Notes: generated by a model not told the origin, from the sequence alone. Counted from the first letter of the stretch, positions 19,895 through 30,860 are shown. The stretch: DNA of 64,000 nucleotides from Anagrus nilaparvatae (GCA_022575985.1 JAKSXM010000007.1:14634501-14698500), one strand, 5' to 3'. A program made the numbers and translations.

Positions 19895-20779
19895 CTAACT
19901 TGTTTAAAAAATTTTGTGAAGTTTTGAAAAATGTTCTTACTTCAGTTTATATTGTATTTTTTAGAGAACTTACTTTGACACCATAAATTTATGATTATGT
20001 TTTATTAAAAGTTTTACTTTGCGATAAGTTTAGATTATTAAGTTTGTTAAGCATGAATTTATGCTGTCAAAATAATCTTTAAATTTTTTAATTTTAGTTA
20101 ATAATAATATGTGAAAATTTGATCAGATCAAAATATGGTTGTAATTTTTTTACTGTCAGTTTTAAAAATACTTTATTAATAAACAAATTTTCTGCGACAA
20201 AATTACATGGGGAGATGTAATTGCAATACACGAGTTAAAGATTTAAAAAACTGTAAAAGAAATGAAATTTTGTATTTGATATAAAAAAAGATAATTTTCA
20301 GACGTTGCTATTAAATTAAATTTTAATAGTCAGAAGCTTGTATAGCATTTATATGTATTTCTTAATTTTGGTTAAATAAATTTTAATTACAAAAAAATAA
20401 AATTAAAAAGAATCACACAATTTTAACTCCTTAGGCACTTTTTTTTCAAATAAATAATTTTTCATATCCGAGTGGTTAGTACTTCTTTAATTTTCATATT
20501 TTCGAATCCTCCTTGTGGTGCTGGACTCTGATTTTTATTATTTTGCTAAAAAGAAATCTTATATTTTTTTCTATATTAAATAGATATAAAGTAGCTTTTT
20601 TCAAAATTGTTGACTTCATATTTTCCTAAAAAGTTTCTGCGTAGTTTTTATTTTGATTTACTCTTATAGTTCTATCCTAGTTTTCTTAATTCTCATGTTG
20701 CAATTTTTAAAAATATTTTAAAACTTTATTTAAAAAATTTAATAAATTATTATTAACACAATTCTTTGTGATTTTTTAG
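19895..20779. other. 3' UTR and inter-cassette intron
   Basis: AT-rich, no coding or structured element recognised. Confidence 0.55.
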
Positions 20780-21030
20780 GTTACGCATACTTTTTAACGC
20801 ATGAAGGTCAAAATGCCCAATACGTGTGTGAAAAATGTCTAAAAACGTATAATATCAAATCATCACTTCAACGACACATGCGGCTAGAATGCGGCAAACC
20901 GCCACAGTTTTGGTGCCCTTACTGTAATTTTGGTTCCAAAAGAAAAGACAATTTACGAGTACACATCGTTGGAGTACATAAGGTCAACTTACGCAGCAGT
21001 GAATTGCAATCTTTAAAAAAAGACTATTAA
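20780..21030 (+). CDS. lola: lola alternative 3' exon, zinc-finger pair (9)
   Basis: Acceptor GTGATTTTTTAG ends at 20779; GT makes Gly, then Y-A-Y-F-L-T-H-E-G-Q. It has 83 residues. Finger 1 is Y-V-C-E-K-C-L-K-T-Y-N-I-K-S-S-L-Q-R-H, closing M-R-L-E-C-G-K-P-P; finger 2 is F-W-C-P-Y-C-N-F-G-S-K-R-K-D-N-L-R-V-H, closing I-V-G-V-H. This is close to the archetype of the family: R-H-x-R-L-E-C-G-K-x-P followed by C-P-Y-C. A short polar tail ends K-K-D-Y. Its slightly higher GC than its neighbours suggests strong constraint. Confidence 0.93.
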
Positions 21031-22739
21031 GTTTTTAAATTTTTGAATTTTTTTTTTTTTAGTTTCTGGGTGTTTATTTTTGATGTTACAAATTAAATTT
21101 GTACTTGTTTGACTTTCATGCCAGTCATGTAAGATCAAAAGAGAGAGAGAGTAATATTTTTAATCATAGAAGATTAAAAAAAATAGTACAATTTTTTCGT
21201 AAACTTTACAAATGTGGAAAAATCTTTACATTGTAAAAACAATTAAATTGCATTAAGCAAAAATCCTGCAGCAAGCTAATTTTTTTTTAATTTATTAGAA
21301 AAGTTGAAAGAAATATATTTTATATATAAAAAATATTTTCATGTCTCGCTAAAAAAGCTCGTAAAAGCATCAGAATTTGTTGGACCCACTTTTCTGTCAC
21401 CGGTTAAAAATATTGGAAAAGTCTGTACTTTATTTTCAGATTCCTCAGGAAATGTTATAAAAGTTTCTTTTTTCAGACGAATTTTAAAAAATTTCTGTAA
21501 GGTAGCACAATCAACAAGGAAATAACATATTTTAAAAATTATTTAAAAATTTTAATGTTTATTTTCTTTGTTTTTTGGTATAGTTATAGTTATAATTATA
21601 GTTATGAAATTTCAGTTAGAATATTACGAAAAGTGGGTCCCGGAAAATCTACCGAGAACTTGGCTGAGACAGCGATATCCCAGAAATGCTGTTGCTTTTG
21701 TTATTTTTATTTACAAGAGTGGGTTGTCATCAGACTTACAAAGTATATAAAAATAAACATTTAATATTCATTTACGACGCAGTTAATAAAAATTTATAAA
21801 ATTATGCAGCGCTTAAAATTTAATTTTCTCTTGTGAGTAAAAGCTTTTAAGAGTGTTTTTTACGTTTCTATTGACTTTTCTGATGCAATTAAAAAAAAAA
21901 AAACATCTTGCCGCAAGCAGAATATATTTGTAGAGTTAAAAATTTATTATTCATACATTGATTGTAAAGTCATTAGTTATAGAAAATAAAGTTTTCGGGT
22001 TTAGTATTAAACTAACTGTCAAAAAAAAAGTTTATAATAAATTAAAATTTTTTGACAGTAACTAATGATCCAATTGTTATAAATAAGTTTAAAATAGCTG
22101 ATATAGTTTTATCATTAACTTTCTTTAATACAATTTATTAATTTTAAGTTTAGTTTATATTTTTGATTACTAGATATTAATTAAATTGAAGAAAAAAAAA
22201 ATAAAATGCATTTATGAATTAATAAAATTTTTTGGTTGCTATTATATATTTCCTATATAAAAAAAAAAAATAAGAAAAATTTTAGTAATTTCAGGATAAT
22301 TAACGTTAAATCACCTAAATGAAGAAATGATTTACCCAAAAAAACTTACGAATTATTTAGTTTTTTGGTCATTTATGGTATTCAAACTTTCAGAGAAGGT
22401 CTACAGAGGGTATAATCATCAAAAACAAGCCTTTTTACATCATATTTTGGCCAAAACGTTCCAGTTCCTTATATTTCTGAAACTTATTTGTATTTTTGGC
22501 TCAAAATTATTACCGGGATTTTTCAAGTTGCTAATTCCAAATATGAATATAAAAAAATCATAAAATTTAATCTATAGGGGTAAAAATATGTATAAAAAAG
22601 GGATATTAGGGAGAAAAAATTAAGAACTTTGTAATCAAATAAATTACCAGAGTTTTTCTTTCTTACCCCTTGTTACATTTTTTACATTCAAAGACTATTG
22701 CTGAATAAGTAGGTAGTGTTTAAACCCTCGCAACTAATG
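21031..22739. other. Inter-cassette intron, repeat fragments only
   Basis: Near 21372-21408 and 21630-21660 an inverted pair (TTGGACCCACTTTTC / GAAAAGTGGGTCCCGG) suggests a 300-bp fold-back element. A small hairpin with arms ACTGTCAAAAAA lies at 22016-22070. No gene is seen. Confidence 0.45.
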
Positions 22740-23162
22740 TAAGTAGTATCATCCAAAAAGCTGTCAAAAAAACTCATGGAAAGCTCTTGGAATCAGACAT
22801 CTAGGCCTTCAAAAACTTAAAAAAACCCAAAATACGTTTTTCATTATTATTATTTATTTACCAGTAGGAGATAAAAAATACGAGCCTCACGCTATATTTC
22901 CAAAGGCGAAATAACTAAAAATTGTTAGCTCGAGGTATTGAATGTATTTATTCATAAAATGTAAAAATGTAAATGCAATAAACTGGTTTTCACCAATACG
23001 TGCCATTCTAAACTCCCAATTATCCTTTTAATGGGTCGGAGAAATTAAATTAAGTCTAAACAACCTCATTTTCCTGGTTTTTTTAGGTTTTTGGGGTCTG
23101 TCGTGGCCTAGATTCAAATGAGAATTAGAGAGTTTTTGGCGATTTTTTGGATGCTCCTACTT
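22740..23162. repeat. Fold-back element
   Basis: The left end GTAGTATCATCCAAAAAGCTGTC pairs with GGCGATTTTTTGGATGCTCCTAC at the right end, and inner phrases AATCAGACATCTAGGCC and GGCCTAGATTCAAATGAG also pair. It lies just before a dead cassette. Confidence 0.6.
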
Positions 23163-23243
23163 CTCATTTTATTTGATCCTTTACTTATTTAAAAATTAAC
23201 AAATAAAATTTTATTAAACTAACGATTAAATTTTTATTTACAG

Positions 23244-23358
23244 GTATATCAATTAATAAAAAAAAATAAATTACGTCAATTGCTTTGGACCATACACAGG
23301 GAAAAGAAGTTTAAGGAATCATATGAAATACGAATTTTATCAAGATGAACATTTTTAG
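23244..23358 (+). pseudogene. lola: Decayed lola-type zinc-finger exon
   Basis: Acceptor TTTTTATTTACAG ends at 23243, but the phase-1 frame stops after nine codons. One frame over, 23270-23358 reads N-Y-V-N-C-F-G-P-Y-T-G-K-R-S-L-R-N-H, then M-K-Y-E-F and a short tail to a stop. This follows the finger 1 pattern Y-x-C-x-x-C-x-x-Y-x-x-x-x-S-L-x-R-H-x-K-Y-E-C, with the first and last cysteines lost and no second finger. It is nearest in style to the exons at 51721 and 52742 (N-Y-I-C-V-E-C ... H-L-K-Y-E-C). Confidence 0.6.
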
Positions 23359-23709
23359 AATATCAAGTGCATCTTAAAATTTAAAACAGTTTTAGCCAGT
23401 GTTTTGTATTTACTCCCACAATTATCCCCACTCGTATACTTTCTCTACCTAACTTTCTTTTATTTTCTTCCTAATATTTTCTGAAATTAAAAATCTTTAA
23501 AATTAGCTGGTCGAAATATGGTTTTGATTTAAAAACTTTTCTTTATTATTTTTCTAAAAAATAATGTAAATATTATCTCATTAACAAATAATTTACTAAT
23601 AATTTTGATGCAATTTCCGAATGTAAATAGAAAAATATTTTTAAAAAATTATTCCAATAAAAAAATAAATAATAAAAAAAAAACTTTTATAAATAAATTT
23701 TTTTTCTAG

Positions 23710-23996
23710 CATCACGGAAAAATCATTGGAAAAATCATCAACAACGACTTGCAGAAAGAGAATTCATTCAAAATGCATACAACTTTAAAAGTGGCAGATA
23801 TGAATGTCCGAAGTGTAAAAAATCATTTTCACAAGGTTATTCGATGAAGCGACATTACAACTTCGAATGTTTAGATACAATGCCTCGTTATCAATGCCCA
23901 TATTGTGGTTATCTTAGTAAATGGACACACGCTATTTATAATCATATAAGGAAAATTCATCCTGGTTCAAATGTTAAAGCTAATAAGTTGTATTGA
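23710..23996 (+). CDS. lola: lola alternative 3' exon, zinc-finger pair (10)
   Basis: Acceptor TTTTTTTCTAG ends at 23709; CA makes Ala, then S-R-K-N-H-W-K-N-H-Q-Q. The frame runs 95 residues to TGA at 23994-23996. Finger 1 is Y-E-C-P-K-C-K-K-S-F-S-Q-G-Y-S-M-K-R-H, closing Y-N-F-E-C; finger 2 is Y-Q-C-P-Y-C-G-Y-L-S-K-W-T-H-A-I-Y-N-H, closing I-R-K-I-H-P. The linker after E-C is L-D-T-M-P-R in place of G-K-x-P-x. There is no early methionine, so it is coding only when spliced. The basic lead K-N-H-W-K-N-H-Q-Q-R may add DNA contacts. Confidence 0.92.
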
Positions 23997-25490
23997 TAAG
24001 AAATATTTTTAGTTGAATTACACGACTATAAGATTATTGTAGTAATTATCAATTTTTGGAAAATTTTCAAAGAACAAAATTTAACTGAAATTTTAAGATT
24101 GTTTTAGTTTTCTGACAAGCTCCCTCGGGTCGAAATCACCGATTTTGTTAATATTAAAATATGCTGATGTATAAAAAAAAAAAAATTACAAGTATTATTT
24201 TTATTGGCGGAAAACCACTTCTAAGGGTGAAATATCCTTTCAAAGTTAGGGGTAAAAATTTAGCATTTGAAACAAAATATAAAAATTATTTTGGTAGCAT
24301 TTTACCCCTCAAATGATTAATATATTATACATAATTATTGTGCATATTCCACGATATTTTGCTAACAAATTTTGTAAATAAAAAGGGCAAATACATTTTT
24401 TTATCAATAAAATCGGGTATTTTGACCTAGACCGTTTTTGTGAAACTTCTTCAAAAAACTTATTGTTTTGTGTGTTAACACAACCAACGAGTATCAGACA
24501 TGTTATCTTATAATATATTTAATTTATACTCCCTAATTATTATAAGTTCTTGAACTGAAATTATAACTCCTTAAATCAAACTACACGTTTTTTAATTAAA
24601 TATTAACATTGTATTAAAATAAATTATTTATATTAAAAATATTTATCAAACATAAATTTAAAAATTAATCACAACTTCAAACTATAATAAATCAAAAAAC
24701 ATATATATACGCAATACGCGCAGGTATATAAAATTAGTATAACTAGTTAAAAGTATTAAGTTTTTAAAACAAAAAATATACTAACTATAATTATTGTAAT
24801 AGTAAATAATAAGTTTTTGCACGTTGAATAAATAAATTTATAATATTTTATATATAACTATATTGTGTATTTTTAACGAAAAATATTTCCACAATTATGA
24901 TGTTTCAATCCAAATTGGGTCCAAGTATTACCTCTTCCTATCCAGAATTGTGTTTTTAGAAAGATAAATTATACAAAAATCTTGTACTTGTTAATGATAT
25001 CAATAATTCCAGAATTCATTCAAAGATATTTGCATTGTCCAAAATTTAAATTTTAATATTTTTAAAAACAGCGTTTTGCACTGGTTCATAATTTTCTGAA
25101 ACAAAAGTTATAATTTACTGAAATAGGTTACCATAAGGTATTTAAATTATAAGTTTTATAAATCACCAAAATTTTAATGCCCTTATTAAAATAAAATTAA
25201 TGAGCAATTTATGGAATCTTATTAAAAAAATTCATCAAACTGTTACTAAACTTTATTGTTTAGAAAATATTAAAAATATCATAAAATTATTATTTTGGCT
25301 TGTTCATAAATGAAATTCTCTTAAGGCTAAAGGTTTTGATTCTTTATTTATATAAAATGTATCTTTTTTTTTAAATCTTTTTAAAAGCACTGTTGGCGAA
25401 TATTATTATTAAATGCATGTATTAACCTTTTTTTAAAGAAAAAATATCAAAAAGAATCATTTGTTAACAAAATAAAATTTTTATTTTCAG
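23997..25490. other. Inter-cassette intron, no gene
   Basis: Phrases of the GGGTGAAATAT/AGGGGTAAAAATTT type at 24220-24310 hint at an eroded repeat. The rest is AT-rich with nothing recognised. Confidence 0.5.
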
Positions 25491-25753
25491 GGTATCCAAG
25501 AATAATGTACCCCAACGATCCACGTTATAGTTACTACTTACCAAGAAATTCATATGAAAATAGAAAAGTACCTGGAAAATATCCATGTGAACAGTGTGGC
25601 AAAATTTATCGTTGGTACAGAAACTTAACAACACACTTGAGATTAGAATGTGGCAAGGAACCAACTCACGCCTGTCCATATTGTCCGAGAATTGTCAAAC
25701 ATAAATCAAGCCTTAGAAGCCATATTAAAAGAGTACACAACATGATTATTTAA
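25491..25753 (+). CDS. lola: lola alternative 3' exon, zinc-finger pair (11)
   Basis: Acceptor TTTTTATTTTCAG ends at 25490; GG makes Gly, then Y-P-R-I-M-Y-P-N-D-P-R-Y-S-Y-Y, a tyrosine-rich lead. It has 87 residues. Finger 1 is Y-P-C-E-Q-C-G-K-I-Y-R-W-Y-R-N-L-T-T-H, closing L-R-L-E-C-G-K-E-P; finger 2 is H-A-C-P-Y-C-P-R-I-V-K-H-K-S-S-L-R-S-H, closing I-K-R-V-H. The Y-R-W motif in finger 1 resembles the exon at 4603 (Y-K-W). The end N-M-I-I follows the last ligand directly. Confidence 0.93.
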
Positions 25754-27651
25754 TATTACATTAATTATGTGTTGCAAAAAAGTTTATTTTTGCCAAATGC
25801 GAAGATTAACGGTCCTAAGGTGATAAAACCCCAAGGGACAGTTATCGCATTTGATACAATATACTTTTTTATGCAAAATTTTGTAAGATATTTTACACAC
25901 AAAGGGTAGAAAAATTTTCCCGTCCAGGTCAGAAAATAGTATTTTTCTGATATATCTAGTTATATATTATACGTTTTAGCTGTTTGTTGAATATTTAATG
26001 AATTTGATGAGTTTATTATAAAATAATAATACGATCTACTTGGGACAATTGAGTCCGGTCCTTCCCCACTACTAAAGTAAATTGATGCTGTGAAACGGCG
26101 ACTTTTATAACTTTAGGTCTGACTTGAATTGAAAATAAGTCAAAATTTTACATAAAATATAATAATTACCATTAAAAACTATTTTATAATTAAAATAACC
26201 ACAAACGACTGTTTAAAGTATCTATTTAAACAATCATTTTAATAATTCAATTTTTTAAAACGGAGAATAGATTAATGTTTCAATTTTCAAGCCGGACTTA
26301 AAGTTATAAAAATCGCTGTATTACAACGCCAATTTTTTTTAAAGCAGGGAAGGGCCGGAATCTGTATAAGTATAATTTTTTCATTATTATTATCTTCGTC
26401 TCACAGAATAATTGAAAAAAAAATTTCTAAAAAAAAAAATTTTCTAAAATTTAAGTCTGTTATTAAAAATTAATAATAATGAAAAAATTGTACATATATT
26501 GTACAATTTAGATCGTGTTTATTATTTTATAATAAACTTAACAAATTAATTTAATTCATTAAAAAATGAACCAGTATTTACATTTTTTTTCTCATCAATA
26601 TATTAATTGTTGAATGAGTGAGAAAATATAGGATATCGCGAGTTTGAACCTTCTTGAATTCTTCCAGCATTTAACATATTATAGTTTTCCCTAAAAGCAA
26701 AAACTTGATCAAGTTTTCGATCAAGTTTTCGATCCTAGATCAAGATAGAAAATAAATTTTGGTTTAAGTATTTATAATTAAAAATATTATCATGAATAAT
26801 TTATTTAAAATAAAAAATAGTTATAAGTAAAAATTGTTTTGATTTTTTATGTAAAATATAAAAATAAACTTTATATTTATAAAAGTACAATTATTATTTT
26901 AGTTTTTTCACAATGAGAATCAGTAGCATCATCTAATTATCTTATTATTTTTAGTTCTAATTATCATTAATAATGAAAAAAATTAACAAAAAGAACCCAT
27001 TGCATTATTTATGGTGCTATGGAACCTTATTAAAAAAGTACATCTGATCTTTATATTAACAATGTGTTAAACTTACATAAAATTACTCGTTTTTTAAGCT
27101 GCCTGACACTAGGTATGAGACTAATTATTTTTTATTTAATAATTTGGTAGCGTTTTTTTATAACTTTTTAAAATTTTTTATTACATTTGCAACAATCTAA
27201 AAGGAAAAAAGAGAATTCTCTTAAAATCACCATAATTAGTTGCTTTCCTTGAAAATTAATGTTAAATTTGACAACTTTCATTTATGTACATATCCATTAT
27301 CCATACTTTAGATTGTATAATATTAATGTAATTAATAAAAATTGTAAATAAAATATTCCAAGTAAATACTTATATTAAAAAAAAAATAAAAAACGTTATA
27401 TCTCATGTGACTTTATTTTTATTTTTTAATTGTTTCTTTTCTAATTATTTTCAGCAAATTAAGACTATCAAAACGAAGTAAAAAAGTAAAGGTTAAATTC
27501 TCATATGACTAAAAATCTGTTCGTCATTTAACAATTGCATGATTGTCAAATCTTGTTTAAAAATTTCATAAAAATATTCGATTTTTTGAGATATTAAATA
27601 AATTTCAATACGTTTTATTTGACAAAAAACTAATTTATTTATATTTTTCAG
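25754..27651. other. Inter-cassette intron with fold-back element
   Basis: Holds the element at 26005-26555 and a small inverted pair (CCAAATGCGA / TCGCATTTG) at 25794-25850. An AG at 27453 is followed by an immediate stop. No gene is seen. Confidence 0.5.
26005..26555. repeat. Long fold-back element
   Basis: The outer arms read TTTATTATAAAATAATAATACGATC on the left (about 26012) and GATCGTGTTTATTATTTTATAATAAA on the right (about 26511). Inner arms pair GAGTCCGGTCCTTCCC with GGGAAGGGCCGGAATC, and TTATAACTTTAGGTCTGACTTGA with TCAAGCCGGACTTAAAGTTATAA. It is typical of a non-autonomous DNA element built of nested inverted repeats. Confidence 0.7.
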
Positions 27652-28031
27652 ATTGGAATTCATTTCAAGCTTTAGAAATGGCTGATCCATTAGACATTGG
27701 GCCTAATTTTGAAAACAAAAATTATTCAAAAGAAAAAAAGTCTTATAGAAGGCCTATGAGACGTGATAAAAAAAAAGTTAATTCATCTGGAATCAAAAAA
27801 CTTTATCCGTGTCCAAATTGCCCAAGCGCTTACAATAGACAGGATAATTTAACTCAACATTTAAAATACGCTTGCCTTAGAAAACCAAGATTTGCCTGTC
27901 CATATTGTACTCGCGTTGGAAAACGAACTTTTAATATTTATATGCATATCAGAAAGCAACATCCCAATCGTTTAATTTGTTATAGAGACTTAGAAAAATC
28001 TAACGATTTAGTAACTCCAAATTTAAAATAA
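27652..28031 (+). CDS. lola: lola alternative 3' exon, zinc-finger pair (12)
   Basis: Acceptor TATATTTTTCAG ends at 27651; AT makes Asp, then W-N-S-F-Q-A-L-E-M-A-D-P-L-D-I. Of 126 residues, the first 55 include a strongly basic block (K-K-S-Y-R-R-P-M-R-R-D-K-K-K-V). Finger 1 is Y-P-C-P-N-C-P-S-A-Y-N-R-Q-D-N-L-T-Q-H, closing K-Y-A-C-L-R-K-P; finger 2 is F-A-C-P-Y-C-T-R-V-G-K-R-T-F-N-I-Y-M-H, closing R-K-Q-H-P. In finger 1 the usual E-C-G is A-C-L. AATAAA lies at 28119-28124, 88 bases after the stop. Confidence 0.92.
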
Positions 28032-28258
28032 AATTCCTGCTGTTGGTAACAGATATTGCTTAACAAGATATAATCTTTTATGTTAAAAATGTAACTAAAA
28101 GCAGATGTAAAAAAATCTAATAAAGTATTTTTTGTATTTATTTGATAATTTGACGTTGTTTGAAAAATTTGATTATTACATATATTATTATAATTAAATT
28201 CTTTTATATTTTACTTTTGAATAATATATAATTAAATTAATTTTTCATATTTTTTCAG

Positions 28259-28539
28259 ATTATTCAAGAAACACGGACGTAATTAAATAATATTAAAAAT
28301 TATATTTGCGTTGATTGCAATGAATCCCTATGCAATTCTTGAAAAATTATTATGAATATTTAAAATATGAATGTAAAAAAGAACCTCGTCATCAATGCTC
28401 ATATTGTGGAAAATTCGCAGAATGCCATACTGATTTTCGAAAACATATTAGGAATATTCATCTATACGATGAAGTATTTTGTATTAATACAATTAAAAAC
28501 AGTATATCAAGTATCAAGGGCGCAAAAGTTCAGTGGTAG
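28259..28539 (+). pseudogene. lola: Decayed lola exon, paralogue of 51721 and 52742
   Basis: Acceptor ATTTTTTCAG ends at 28258; phase 1 gives D-Y-S-R-N-T-D-V-I-K and a stop. A shifted frame reads N-Y-I-C-V-D-C-N-E-S-L-C-N-S and stops. A third, 28351-28539, reads Y-L-K-Y-E-C-K-K-E-P-R-H-Q-C-S-Y-C-G-K-F, then D-F-R-K-H-I-R-N-I-H and V-F-C-I-N-T-I-K. These match, in order, N-Y-I-C-V-E-C, Y-E-C-G-K-x-P, Q-C-P-Y-C, H-I-R-L-V-H and F-C-T-N-I-I-T of the two live exons 23 kb downstream. At least two frameshifts and a stop disable it. Its 3' end runs into the small palindromic insert at 28508-28620. Confidence 0.8.
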
Positions 28540-28620
28540 CGTGAAATCATGGCACTTGGGCCCGGCTTCACCGAACACTCGTGCTAGTGATCACGCTAGT
28601 AACAAAACTTTTGATACTCT
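28508..28620. repeat. Small palindromic element in the pseudo-exon tail
   Basis: Ends AGTATCAAGGGCGCAAAAGTT and AACAAAACTTTTGATACT are inverted. The GC-rich centre GGGCCCGGCTTCACC stands out from the surroundings. A distant relative may lie at 31368-31480 (ATCAAGGTCGCAAAAGTTT). Confidence 0.6.
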
Positions 28621-29307
28621 TTAAGGCCTAAAACCATAAAAATTAACTACCAAAATAAAAATATTTATAATAAGTTTTCCAATAAATAAAAAATTTATAA
28701 GGTGTTAAAAAAATAATCAATATTTTGTATTTACAAGAAATACAAAATTTTTAAATTAATTTAAGTTTTATATTTGACAAACTATCACATTGTATCTAAA
28801 AACAGAATCCCTTCAAATGGATCAAACAACACAACTGTAGTTTTGAGTTACGCTTATTTCGCTAGATACAGCTGCTTATTTGTGTGGTAGATCATTAAGA
28901 ATTATTTCGTAACTAATCGATGTATTCAGAACAAATTTTTTTGACTCAACAGCATAATTTTTACAAAAAATTTAATTAATATAATTTGACGCAAAATATA
29001 CTATTGAATTTCAATCAAAATTTTAATATTAAATTACCAAAAATAATTCTTTTGATAAATTTTAGCTTCACAAGAATTTGAAGCTGCTACATTCAAAAAT
29101 TTAGTTAGCATGAAGCGTCTTATGATTTCAATTTCCAAGTTTTATTATTGCTAATTATTTAGATAAAATTTTGTAGTACATATGTTAGAGCAACATGCAT
29201 GATTTTTTGCTGATGACAAGTAGAATTAGTAAATTCGTAAGCGATTATATTGAATTTGAAGAATAAATGAATAATGTTTTACGTATAATTTTTTTTTCTA
29301 ATTTTAG

Positions 29308-29543
29308 GATTATTACGGCCGAATGGGTTATCATCATCAATGGAATCATTATCAAGTTATGATGCATCATTACATTCTCCTGGGACACCACAACATAGTC
29401 AAAGAATGAGAAGAATGAGAACAAGTTTTAAGCATGATCAAGTGCGTACAATGAAAAGCTATTTCGCTATTATTCAAAATCCAGATGCTAATGGTTTAGA
29501 GCAGTTATCTCAAAAAACTGGATTGTCAAAAAGAGTTATACAG
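29308..29543 (+). CDS. ap: Apterous/Lhx2-9-type homeodomain, exon 1 of 2
   Basis: Acceptor TTTCTAATTTTAG ends at 29307 and the frame is phase 1, the same phase as all the finger exons. It reads G-L-L-R-P-N-G-L-S-S-S-M-E-S-L, then a Ser/Pro-rich lead and R-M-R-R-M-R-T-S-F-K-H-D-Q-V-R-T, M-K-S-Y-F-A-I, N-P-D-A-N, L-S-Q-K-T-G-L-S-K-R-V-I-Q, ending at donor CAGGTATG in phase 0. These are helices 1 and 2 and the start of helix 3 of the homeodomain class in Drosophila apterous and vertebrate Lhx2/Lhx9, LIM-homeodomain factors of wing and neuron identity. The intron site before V-W-F-Q is a known homeobox intron position. No LIM zinc-binding exon is recognisable upstream in the window. The ATG at 29340 could be an internal start. 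Confidence 0.85.
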
Positions 29544-30317
29544 GTATGTTATACACGGTGTAAATTAATGATAGGCAAACCTTATATGTACTTAAAGAAA
29601 ACAAAAATTCTCAATACCATCTTTTGTTTGGCCCATTCAATTTTAAATGGGAGGTAGTTAAAAGGCAGCCAATCAGGGCGAAGGTTATATAAATTTCATG
29701 TTTTTTAATTTCGATTACTTTTGACTGTTTTCTGTAACGTGTAATTCTAATAAAATTTGTGGCTCGGATAATATATTTGAAAAAAATAACGGTATATTAA
29801 GGATGTTAACTACCTTTTTTGTTTGAGAACAAATTTGGTATATAACAAGAAGTAATATTAAAAAATATATATTTAAAATTTGAAGACCCTAGGATGTCTC
29901 CATTATTATTAAATAATTAAGAATAATTTCGCTTTTTCAAGTATCTTATAAACGTGATTCTTATGGGATGACGTTTTATAATAGAAAATTTTATTATTTT
30001 TTGAGTAGTTTTTGATAAAAAAATTAATAACATATAAAAAAAGTATCCTAGAATATAGTTATAAAATTTATTTTCGACTAAGGTAATTTATTTATAACGA
30101 AAATGTTATTTATTTAACAATTCTATCGTATATTCGTGCGCGCGCAGGGCCTTCGCTTCTATAGTAATATGATAGAAAGAGAAAGAGTCGGCTGCTTATA
30201 TCAAGTACCCCACATTCGTAACTAGCTTCCTTAAGTCTGAATTTACTAACATGGAACATGTTTATAGGAAGGGGGTACCTCAGAATTTGAAAGTTTAAGG
30301 GGTGGGGGGTCAAATAA

Positions 30318-30450
30318 GACTTAGAATAATTTCAATTTAGGGACTTAGAATAATTCAGGTTTAGGGATTTGAAATAATTTTGATTTAGGGACCTAGAATA
30401 ATACACGTTTAGGGAATCAAAATAGTTTGGATTTAGAATCTTAACATCTA
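30318..30450 (+). repeat. Minisatellite of ~30-bp units
   Basis: Four to five units of the type TTTAGGGACTTAGAATAATT, diverging stepwise (AGGGATTTGAAATAATTTTG, AGGGACCTAGAATAATACAC), inside the homeodomain intron. Confidence 0.75.
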
Positions 30451-30623
30451 GTAAGGTGATGATTACAAATTATAAAATTAGAAAATTGTATTGTAACATT
30501 GCGTAACATTTGCATTATACCTAGTCCTCAGCTGGAAGTAAATATGTTCCATGTATTTAGGTTGTATTTACACATCTCTATTATAAATTTTTTGTATTGA
30601 AGCTCATTTTATTTTTCTCGTAG

Positions 30624-30860
30624 GTATGGTTTCAAAATGCAAGAGCAAAATGGCGTAAGAATATCATGCGCCAAGAAGCTGATAGCAGTGTGAGTGGTAA
30701 TATTGGTTTTTCAGGTTTACCAAAACTGGCATCACCTGGTACCGGAAGTAGTTCACCAAATATAAAATTTGGTACTGCTTTTCCTAGTAACCGTAATGAC
30801 ACGCCTTCAATTTCAATTAAGAAAATGCAGAAACGTCCTACTGTCATTAACCTCGATTAA
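30624..30860 (+). CDS. ap: Apterous/Lhx2-9-type homeodomain, exon 2 of 2
   Basis: Acceptor TTTTTCTCGTAG ends at 30623; phase 0 continues the first homeobox exon. It begins V-W-F-Q-N-A-R-A-K-W-R-K-N-I, the recognition helix with Gln at homeodomain position 50 and Asn at 51, giving TAATTR-type site preference in this family. The following 60 residues are Ser/Gly/Pro-rich (S-V-S-G-N-I-G-F-S-G, P-G-T-G-S-S-S-P-N) and end R-P-T-V-I-N-L-D. Apterous proteins also end in a short N-L-D-like tail, which supports orthology. The intron is 1080 bases. The exon pair lies between dead or live lola cassettes on the same strand, so it is either the 3' end of an interleaved LIM-homeobox gene or a homeodomain tail in the lola array. 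Confidence 0.85.
   Translation, partial: VWFQNARAKWRKNIMRQEADSSVSGNIGFSGLPKLASPGTGSSSPNIKFGTAFPSNRNDTPSISIKKMQKRPTVINLD

Noticed and set aside
22327..22563. 78-codon open frame
   Set aside because: No domain, AT-driven composition, and no splice or phase relation to the array.
27454..27500. Acceptor ATTATTTTCAG at 27453 as a tail
   Set aside because: The phase-1 frame stops after two codons and no finger remnant follows.
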